Origin: Arctopsyche grandis
Taxonomy: Eukaryota > Arthropoda > Insecta > Trichoptera > Hydropsychidae
Length of the DNA: 64,000 nucleotides
Assembly: GCF_051622035.1 (NCBI RefSeq)
Contig: NC_135359.1
Span: 15,251,501-15,315,500, forward strand
Reading direction: 5' to 3'
In this document: positions 12,624 through 23,109 of the stretch, one piece after another
Position numbering within the stretch: the stretch's first letter is position 1
How the letters are laid out: each line of letters opens with the position of its first letter
Notes under the pieces: generated by a model
Told to the model about the DNA's origin: nothing
The model's database searches: none
The model's input: the letters and a program-made list of their open reading frames with translations, nothing else
Position numbers and translations under genes: made by a program

Positions 12624-15600
12624 TGTGTGTGTGTATTTTGGGGATATTTTAAACACCGCTAGTCCTATCGAACTAAAACTTAGTATCGGTTACTGAAATT
12701 CTTATCAACACGACGTAAATTTCTTTCAAATTTTTAAGTTGACCGGAAATGGTACCTCCCTTTATAGGTGTCCTCTTTTTTATGTTTTTGAATTCAATTA
12801 TCTCCCAAACCACTAACTGAATCAGACTGAATTTTTTTTAAATATGATAGAAATAATAATTTTTATTACCTAATATTTTTTAAATATTTCTATCTGAACC
12901 GGAAGAAGTACTTTTACTCTAGAGAATCGAGGTTTTTTATGTTTTTCTCAAAAACTTTTTGGTTTATTGAACTGAAATTTCATATCTAGAAGTTTAAGCT
13001 TAATACCAAGTTATTTATAAAATTTAGTAAGCATCTGTCAACCGGAAGTGGCAGTTTACTCTTGTTCGATTTTTCTTCCACTATTTTTTTCGACCCCTTG
13101 AACATTTGTGTTCGTCACAAAAAAATTCAAGTATAATTCTTGTAGCAATTTGATGAAAATAAAAAAAAAATATTAAATTTTATAAACCGGAAGTTTTTTC
13201 TCTTAGAAAGGTTGAAAATGTTGTGCCCACTACTCTGTCCACACCCCTGAACGTATTGTTGCGTAGGGGTGGGTGGAGGATCCAAGTAAAAGGCCAACTG
13301 TCGTTTCACAGCATTTATTGATGATTCAGGAGATACACGCACTGGCAGTGCTCAGTCCAGAATGACATGATATCGCCTACCTACCGCCTTACAAAGGGTA
13401 GATCTTTCAGGACGCCTAATCTGTTTACCTGTTGTATAGTCACGTATTCGGATATGTATTTCCACGACATTGGGTCTCCCCATACCGATTCTGAGAAATA
13501 ACTAATAACGGTCATTGTTTAGCCTAAATGCACTTAGAGTCCAGATATAATCCTTGGAAGTAAGTGCATGCACTTAGTTAATCCGATAACAGATATCCGT
13601 TGGTCTAAGTGCAATTCGCTCAATCCGCGGCGTACGTAACAGTATTAAGCTGAAAATTTATATTTCTATCCTTTATATACTAACTTAGAGCTGGTAGGGT
13701 GGTCAGAATTAGTAAACCGGAAGTAGTATTTTTTTTTAAACAATATTTCATTATTTTATTTTGACCTGTAAAATTATTTTTATTTTCTTGATATTTAATG
13801 AGTATAATACTGATAGTGATTTTTAGTAATAAAAAAAATTTGAAAATCTGACAACCGGAAGTAGAACTTTTCTTTTGTGCAAGTTTCCATACATTTGCGC
13901 TCAATTTGTATCGCTATCATAGTCAACAGTTCAATATCGAATTTTGTTTTGAAACCTACTTATATTCCTCAAATACATAGATAAAGTCATGGGTTGGTCA
14001 CACCCGAATTATTTTTACCTGCAGTGCTTCTACATATTATATTATAAATGCATTACTATTTAGTAGTCGAATTTGAAAGTAATACAAATAGGCTATTTAT
14101 TTATTTTTTCAATCGTATAAGTTTATTATTCAAGCATTGAAAAATTTATAGATCATATTTATAGCATTGTTTTCATGAATACGCCATTCGAATGTAAGAA
14201 GCATCCGAATTCCGAGAGAGAAAATGCGTATTCGCCGTAGCGTTGAATGCGTAATGTACGCGCGTGGGAAAATTGCGGCCGGTTTTTCACTGAAAATCGC
14301 CCATTTTTCCGACCGTGCAAATTATTAATCGCCAGGATCTGCACAAAGACCACGTGGGAGAGGGCACACGTGCCCGAGCGCATCCTTAACAATCCGACGA
14401 AGTATAACCGCAGCAATAGAGCGAGGTAGGTGAGTCTTTCAAACGCCGGGGAAAAGGCTATGGGAGAAAAAGAGGAGCACCAAGACGAGATAAATTGTTG
14501 TGATAGCGAAATCCGGCAGCAGGTGGTGCCCCTTTATGTTCCGGTAAAGGTTTTTCTGCAAAAGAAAAGCGGATATCAATTTTTCCGGATATGGCTTATT
14601 GTTCCGTTCCGATTGCGTCCAAGCGGATGCTCGTGCATTATGACCAAGCCCTTTGATCCCGAAGAAAAATAGCAATGAAAAAGAAAGAAAAATAAAACAG
14701 GAAGACCCTTTCGTTGAGCAGCAATGTGCTTTCAAACACGCGATCTAAAATTAGATTAATAAACAAAAGTATCACCTTTCATACTTACAAATATTGTATA
14801 GTATTTAGAATTTGATATATTAAATTAATACATATCATATTAATTTAACAGGTACTTAAAATGAAAATGAAAAATGTTTAACAGGTACTTAAACGAAAAT
14901 GTTCCATTAATTTTTTTTCAATAAGTAACCAATCGTACAAATCACCAATTAACATAAAATTAGTCATTTACATTCTATCGTCGCTGAATCGTTCTTGAGT
15001 GCCATTTTAATTGGTGAAAATTTCTGTTTTCTTTTCAGAAACGAGCATTCTGTACCTGGGCATATTCTCAGTAAGTCTATATTTGTGTTTATGGAGCGAA
15101 AAGCTGCGCAAACAACTCCAATGTAAACTCAAACGTTTGAACAAATGTATTGCTTTTCATTCATCTTTGCCAATTTAATTGCCTACAACACTATTAACCA
15201 TTTAATGTATTTGTGACATAGCTGATGAATATGTACATTGATACGAAATTTATTATTTATTCAGTTCATAATAAATTTTATTTAGTTCTTTCATTATCGA
15301 TATAAACATTCATCTTGTGATGTTTATTTTTAGTTGTTGTTTAACCCTACGGGAGCAGACGCGACAAGCGCAACTGCCACGTAAATCTCTGACTACGGGA
15401 CACCCCTGTATGGGGGTCGTAATGGCGGCCTCATCCTCTTCCCACCCCATGCCTCCCATCCCATAAGCCTCCCACGCTGGAACAGCAGGTGTCACGCACG
15501 ATAATCTGGGAAGAGTCTGAAGGGGGTCTGAAAGGCGAAGGGGTGGTTTTCAGGGAAACGCGCGACAAGACCTCATCCTTGTTCGTCGATGTCCCGCATA

Positions 15601-18600
15601 TATACACACACGCTTCAAAAATAACTTCAGAATCTGATCGACCCAAAGTGGAACTCGATTATGCGGCAAAGTTAGACACGGTGTGAAAATGCAAACAGCA
15701 TTTCAATTTTGCCATGTGGAATTTTCGATTTTGCAAATTCAAAATTTCCATCGAAGCACATCGAATTAACGACGCTTAAAATTCTTCTACTTTTTTATAA
15801 TACATATTAAACCCAACGAAGCGTCAGATTGAAAAAAATATATATAATTTGGTACTGCCTCTGGACAATTCTACTGTGTCAAATATGTATGTAGTAAAAG
15901 CCGCATGGGATTCAAACTGTTCCATACTATCTACATGTATGTACATATTTCAATGGTAGAAGAGACAGAACATGAATAAAAAACGAGTTCAAATTATCGC
16001 ATGATCACAAAACTTCATAATTTTTGACATCATCACTAACCTATGTATGTATGTATGTATGTATATAAAAAGAATTAATTAAATTTTTTTTATTTTTTGA
16101 TTTTTGATATATTTAATTTTTTGATTAATCATAAAAATTAAAAAAAAATTAAACATGCCTATGGTGGTTATAAATAGCATATTAAAAATAATTCGTCTAG
16201 TGCCATAATTGAGGAAGGGAGAAGTCTAATACGTTTGTATGGACAAGGCGCTGGGGTCCAGCCCTCTTAGGGCGCGAACATAAAGCGCGAGATGCGGGAT
16301 GTTGTACACGGGACGTTTTTTTATATAGTTTTAAACATACATATATAAAAATGTGGCATACCTGGCACATATACCACGACCGTTTGAACCGGCCGGCCGA
16401 ACGACCGGTACACCCCGCCGCTTTAGACCTTTTTCGTTCAAATTGTATGGTTTTATTTATCCTTCCTTGACAGTGATCGATAACGGTTTTAAAAAATATA
16501 GGAGAACTTGTCGTCGTACCACATACCACATACCACGCTCTGTGATTTCGCCCCAACTGTGAACGGTACCGCAACCTTGCATACCACTGGATATAATATT
16601 AATAAAAGAAAAAGTTAATCTATCGATATTGTCCATTTTCATGAAAAACAATACGAAGTGAATGGATCAATTCGACAAAAAGGAAATCGAGTCAACGCAA
16701 GCTGTGAAACCGTTCTTAAGCTTTTTTATTTGTTTACCCCGGGGCATACGTAAGTAGGGTCCCTTATAAAGGTCACTCCCTTTCGACCCTATCGCTTTCA
16801 CCTTCCTAATTTATGGCCCGAGGATAAAGCTCGCGAAGGGAAGGCCCTGCCCGACCGGTCCGCAACTTTTAAGCTATATTTGCTTCACGGACAAATAAAA
16901 GCAAAATGTACACACCAAGATTTCACTTTTACCCGTTCAAAAAAGTTTTATTTATCGCCGCGAGTGTTTTTTTTTATATACGTGTAAGTATATATGTATG
17001 TACATATATACGTATCCGTCGATTTTAAACGAAAGCATTATGGGCGTATTTTTATTAATTTTTGAGTTCCGCCTCCAGCTTAGCTTTGGTACTGGAGTCC
17101 TCTCATTAGAGCTAATGCTGCAGAAGAGGGTTCCCCCGGCGCACCTGAACCGGAAACCCTCCCTCGACTTATAATTTCGCTCACGCCTCCCTGACTCCCC
17201 GCTTCTTCCTTCATCATCGTCATCCACTCCACTTTGGTGTCAGCCGTTCGCAATGGGTGCCGCCAGGATATTGGCTGAACGAATGATTTTTTTTTCATCT
17301 CATCATTTTGCCCCCTTCTCCTACGTGTTTCATTCAAAATTGTGTCTGCACGACCTCGCCGATAGATTATATTCCGATACATATTGAGTTCTCTGAAATA
17401 ATTGAGTCGACGGCTTATTCCACTTCCATTATCTCTTCGTTCCCCTCTTCTTCCGATTTTGTACAATTGTAAAAGATTATCCCGTCCTGTTACTGAAATT
17501 TCGACTTATCCAAAGTTTATGAATGCAACAACTTTAATTGTTTTCGAAGTAGAATAATTTACTCTAAATTATCAAATACTAGTGCTGTGCCCAATGAAAT
17601 ATAATTTCTTGGGCAATGACATATTAACTTATGTATTAAATAAAAAAAATTAAAATAATGTGTCAGTCCTGTGTTCGTTCCCCACGCAGTCGTATTTTTT
17701 TCAAATACATTTAAAATATAATTATTTTAATATTTATATTAAATTATTTAATATAAAAAAATGGTTCAAAACCGCGCCGCGTTATGTATTTTTATGTATA
17801 CTGTTATGTATTTTTACTTTATCTCTGTACGTAGTAATAATAGATGAAGTTTTGTGATCATGTTAAAATTTGAAATTGATATTTTGACTTATTCGAATCG
17901 ATCACGATCGACTCTATCACTGATCACGTTTTAATGATCTAGAAAAAATGTGTGTGTCTGTGTATTTTGGGCATTTTTTGAATACCGTTAGTGCTATCGA
18001 ACTGAAATTTAGTATCGGTTACTGAAATTGTTATCGACACGACGTAAATTTTTTTCAAATTTTTAAGTTGACCGAAAATGGTACCTCCCCTTATAGGTAT
18101 CCTCTTTTTTTACAAACCTCCTTTACGTTTCACTTTAAGATGACTTTTTTATATCTCTTATCTCTTATCCGATCGTTTTCATACTTTGCCATATTGCTCA
18201 TTTTGGTCATCAATATACGTTAATGTATCGTCTGCCATTACGTTGGAGATAAAATATCGTATACAACGCGTTTCAAATTTCGACCCCGTCAACTTCCCTG
18301 ACGTCTATTGACCGTCATTGTCTATTGTCACTTGTCTTCTAACCTGTTCGCCGTGATCTGGCCATATCAGATTTTAATTGTTTAATCGCCTATAATTCAC
18401 TCTATATTTTATAATATTTACTCTATAGGTTCTCATTATCTCTCTTATATATTTAGGTCACTCATATTGTTGTAAACGTTGATCGTGATATAAGCGAAAG
18501 TAAGAAGATGTTGGTCGTATATTAGATTCTTCCGACCTATGTACATATACGGTTTGACAGCTAACGCGAAACTTAAGCGTTTACAAAAACTAACAACTGT

Positions 18601-21600
18601 GGATTTAGCGAGTAAACAACGAAGGATACTATTAAAGTCTCGTCAAAATCGTGAGTATTACCTTGACAGATTTACTACCGTGGTTTCAACAATGGCTCCT
18701 GAGGAATTTTCGAGCTCAGCAATGACACGGTTTTCGTTAAGAGATATACTGATTACGCGGTTCGATAATGCTATCTACACACGTTGTGACAAGACTTGCG
18801 AGGTATGTACAAAACAGTGTTGTCCTCATCAGGTTAGTTCATAAAGATTCACTTCTGCGTCTCCAGAATATTTAAATATTGTTTTCGCCCAGAAAACCTG
18901 TTATTAAGCCGTCTCAGCCTACCTTTGTGAACTCTTAATTGCCATTAAATAATGTGGCAAGATTAGTACGAGCCTCATGGCATCAAGGTAATTTTTCAAT
19001 TCCGATTTTGCAGGTATTCAATGTTGCGTAATTCTTCATCCTCGGGAGTGGTGTGCAATTACACTCAATTCAAATATGATTGAAGGCGATGGTTTGTATG
19101 GGCATATACGATTCTTAACCTAAAATAATATATTAGCTCATCCTATAGGTGCTGATGGACTCTTGGAGATGCGCAACTTCGATGTCATCAAGAATAATTT
19201 TGTCTTGTACAATAAGTCTTTTTCAATAAATTATGATGTTGATACATGTTTATAAGGAAGTTTACAAAAGTCTATTGGATTTACTTTGGGTGATGCTCTC
19301 TGGCGGTTTAAATCCTTAGTTAAAATATGTTCGTATGTCCTGTACATACATATATTCATCTATTTTAGTAAGTAATACAGCAGCTCTCGTTCCGTAGATG
19401 CATACATAGTATATAAAATTTTAAGATTCAAACTTCTTTGCAACTGGACTAGGATATGATTTATAGAAATACTACACATTGAGATTTTAAAGTGCCTTTA
19501 AAGTCATTTAGATGCGATATTACTCAACAATAAAAATAATTATAAATAATAATTTAATTAATTTGTAAATAATTATAATTAATTTGTAAATGATACTTAA
19601 ATTACTATGTATAAAATAGTTAATATTATTTGTAAAAAATTGTATTCATAAATAAATTTCTGTAGCACTTAAATGTATAAAATAACATAAAAACTAGTAA
19701 AAGAAATAGTTATTTTTACAAAAAAGCCTTTTCCATATTTTGTATTTGAAATTATGACAATGTATAAATAATTAAATGAAATTCAATCAAAATAATAATA
19801 ACAATAGAATTCTGTAACACTAAAAAGTATAAAATAAAAAAACCATAGTAATAAAAACTTTTTTAAATACAGACCTCCTTTTGGTTTTGTATATATGCAA
19901 TATTAAGATATTTAAAAAAGTAAAGTAAAAAATAAATAAACTTTAGTAAAAAAATAAATGTATATAAAAAATAATGTACTAAAATATAAATAAAATAAAT
20001 GTATATAAAAAAATAAATGTATATAAAAAAATAAATGTTTATAAAAAACTTAAGTAAAAAAACTATACTAAAAAAAAATCAAGTAAAATAAATGTATATA
20101 AAAAAATAATGTACTAAAATATAATAAGTCATTACGTATGTGATGGTATAAAAGTGGCCCAAACCTCTTATTAATATATTTAATTACATTAATTTAAACC
20201 GGGATCATAATTTTGATTGAAAACCCCAATCATTAAAATCTTTTTGATCGAAACCCCAATTATTGAAATAATTTTGATTGAAATTTTAATCCCACACATT
20301 TGTACATTTGTTGTTGAAATATTGTTAAAATTGCCATTCTATTTTAATAAATTAATTTTATTTAATTTATTATTTATTTATTCAATTATTTCATTTTATA
20401 ATTAAGTTTTTTTTTTAAGAATTGAATTCAATTATCTCCCAAACCGCTAACCGAATCAGACGGAGTTTTATTACTCAATATTTTTTGAAGATTTTTACCT
20501 GAACCGTGAAAGTAGTACTTTTACTCTAGAGATTCGAGGTTTTTTATTTTCAGAAACTTTTGGTTTATTGAACTGAAATTTGATATCTAGAAGTTTAAGC
20601 TTAATACTAAGTTATGTATAACATTTGGTGAGCATTCGTTAACCGGAAGTGGCAGTTTACATTTGTTCGATTTTTCTTCCATTATTCTTTTCGACCCCTT
20701 AAATCAAGTAATTATTCTTGTATTAATGTGATGAAAATAACAAAAAATCACTTTATTTAATAAACCGGAAGTGGGATTTTTTCCTCTTAGAAAGGTCAAA
20801 AATGTTGTGGCCACTTTTCTGTCCACACCCCTTAACGTATTAAGCTGAAAATTTATATTTGTATTCTTTATGTACTAATTTAGAGCTGCTAAGGTTTTGG
20901 TCAGAATTCGTAATCCGGAATTAGTATTTTTTTTTAAAACAATATTTCATTATTTTATTTTGATGTTTTAATTTATTTTTATTTACTTGATATACATATA
21001 AGTAATAACAATTTGAACAAAATCCGACAACCGGAAACAGAACTTTTGTCTTGTGCATGTTTCCATACATTTTGTGGTCAATTTGTTTCGAAAATGCTGT
21101 CATAACCGGCATGTGTGAACGTGTATGTATGTTTAATTATTGAGATTGTGACCTTCTTATATTCCTCAAATACATAGATAAAGTCATGGGTTGGTCACAT
21201 CCGAATATTTTGTCTTTTGTTATTACGTCATTTTGTTGGAAGCTTACTTACATACATATGTATGTACTAGGGTTTCTGATTTCCCGGATTTTTTCAATTC
21301 CCGGGACACGGGACGGAGCCCGGGGTCGTTCCCGGGATTCCCGGGATCCCGGGACACACGTAAAAAAACTTTTTTTTTCAATTATTAATATATTTTTTAT
21401 TAATAAAAAAATATTTATTTATAGATAATAATTCTATTAACTCGAAAAAATGTAATTATAAAATTAAACTTATTTAAAGTAGCTTCTTAAGAATACTAAA
21501 ATATTTAAATGAGAATTCGAAAGTTTAATTCTAGATTTGGTACAAAAATTTCCAGCAATGGAAAAAACTCTTTCAGTTTCGGTCGAAGTCGGTTTTATTG

Positions 21601-23070
21601 TTAAAAAGGACGAAAACAATTTTTTTAAATTATCGGTTTTTTCTCCTGTAAGCATGTATATTTTAATTTATTTTTTAAAGTCGAGGCTATTTTTATTTAC
21701 GTTATTTTGTATATTCTTCTTTGATAACTCCTTATTTAATTCTTCATTCATCGTCAAACACACAATTGTTTCGTCTTCATGCAAATCTAAAAGAGTTTCT
21801 TCCATTGTGGAATCGTCAATACAAGAAGGATATACTCGCTTCATAATAACTATTATGTGAAACTTCACCGTAGGATATATAATACATTCGCTTTTATTAC
21901 AACATTTAAAGAATGTTTTGTTCGGTATAAAATCAGAATTATTTAAATTTTTTGTTAAAAAAATCAGTTTTAGGCTTCTTCTTTCTTCGATTTTAATTTT
22001 TAAGAATATTTTACGATTCTTTGTGTATTTGATTTATTATTTTCCTTCGTGCAGTCGTGAAAATGTTGTATTATTAAAATTTTTTTTTAAATCCAATTCC
22101 CGGGATTCGAGATAAAAATTCTCGGGACACGGGACAACAAATATACCGTGAATTCCCGGGAATGTCTGTCCCGGGTCAGAAACCCTAATATGTACATATG
22201 TCGAATCGAAACGACAGAGCGTTATCTCAGACAGAAAGACACACAGACACACAGAATAGCGAAATTATATGCTAGAATGTACAATCACTTGGTGCGCTAA
22301 CATGTACGATTGAACGATGTTTGAATATTTTTTTAAAATAAAATATTGAAAGTTGTATTTTGATTTTAAAACCATTAGACAGATTAAACATTTTTTATTT
22401 AGAACTAGTTGCATTACCTGGCTTCGCTCGGTATTTGTTATATAAACCGCTTTAACATGACTAATCGAATAATAAATATTTTATTAAATTTATGTGAATA
22501 GTTTTATTTTATATAAATTTATTTGAATACTCATTTGTTTGTATTATTAAATTGACTGTCACGAACAAATAAACATATATAGCAAGTCTCTTATAAAAAA
22601 TTATATGTATGCAAAATTATATGTATACCAGAATCCGGCAACTGCGCCCCCGCGGCTGTGCCCCCTAGGGCTTCGCCCCCGGCGTGAAGTGCGAAGTGCC
22701 CTGAGTGCCTTTGCCCCCGGGGACTTCAAATCCTTTGAATCGAAAAAAATCGAATTGTTTTTTCGATGACTTCACGGATTTACAACCCAACAAACGAAGG
22801 TTACATACAAAGTCTCTTTCCAAATTATATATTAGATTTTTCAATCAAAAGTTTGACAAAGAGATATAAATAAATGTCTTTGCTATTTGAGGTCATGGTA
22901 TCGTATTTATATAAATTTGAAGAAAAATGGTTTCAGATAGATTCAAGTATGCGGTTTTCATTTTGAAAACAATATGTATTAATCAAAATATAAATAAATA
23001 TTGTTTAAATGTCATCTTTCTATCTTCTAATCTATAATTTGGAAAGAGACTTTGTATGTAAATATCCTTG

Positions 23071-23109
<39 letters not shown>

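Larger units (their letters stand above)
12449..14009 (+). repeat. dispersed repeat family R, copy 1
   Basis: Begins ACTTTATCTATGTA and closes near the inverse (TACATAGATAAAGT, ending 13987), with a shared GGGTTGGTCACAYCCGAAT after it. Other copies are at 17816-18110 plus 20411-21206 (split) and 40635-40882 (reverse, one end only). This copy holds a GT microsatellite (about 12573-12635) and a solo LTR (13257-13641). No coding potential. The inverse ends suggest a DNA element, but the shared sequence past the right end leaves the border open. Confidence 0.75.

Noticed and set aside
12449..13987. Calling repeat R a classified DNA transposon from its inverse ends
   Set aside because: The two copies share about 20 bp beyond the right inverse end and no target duplication was found, so the border and class are unproven.
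18539..18844. 101-codon frame with several Cys
   Set aside because: Not recognised and within an insertion splitting a repeat; reported only as part of that insertion.
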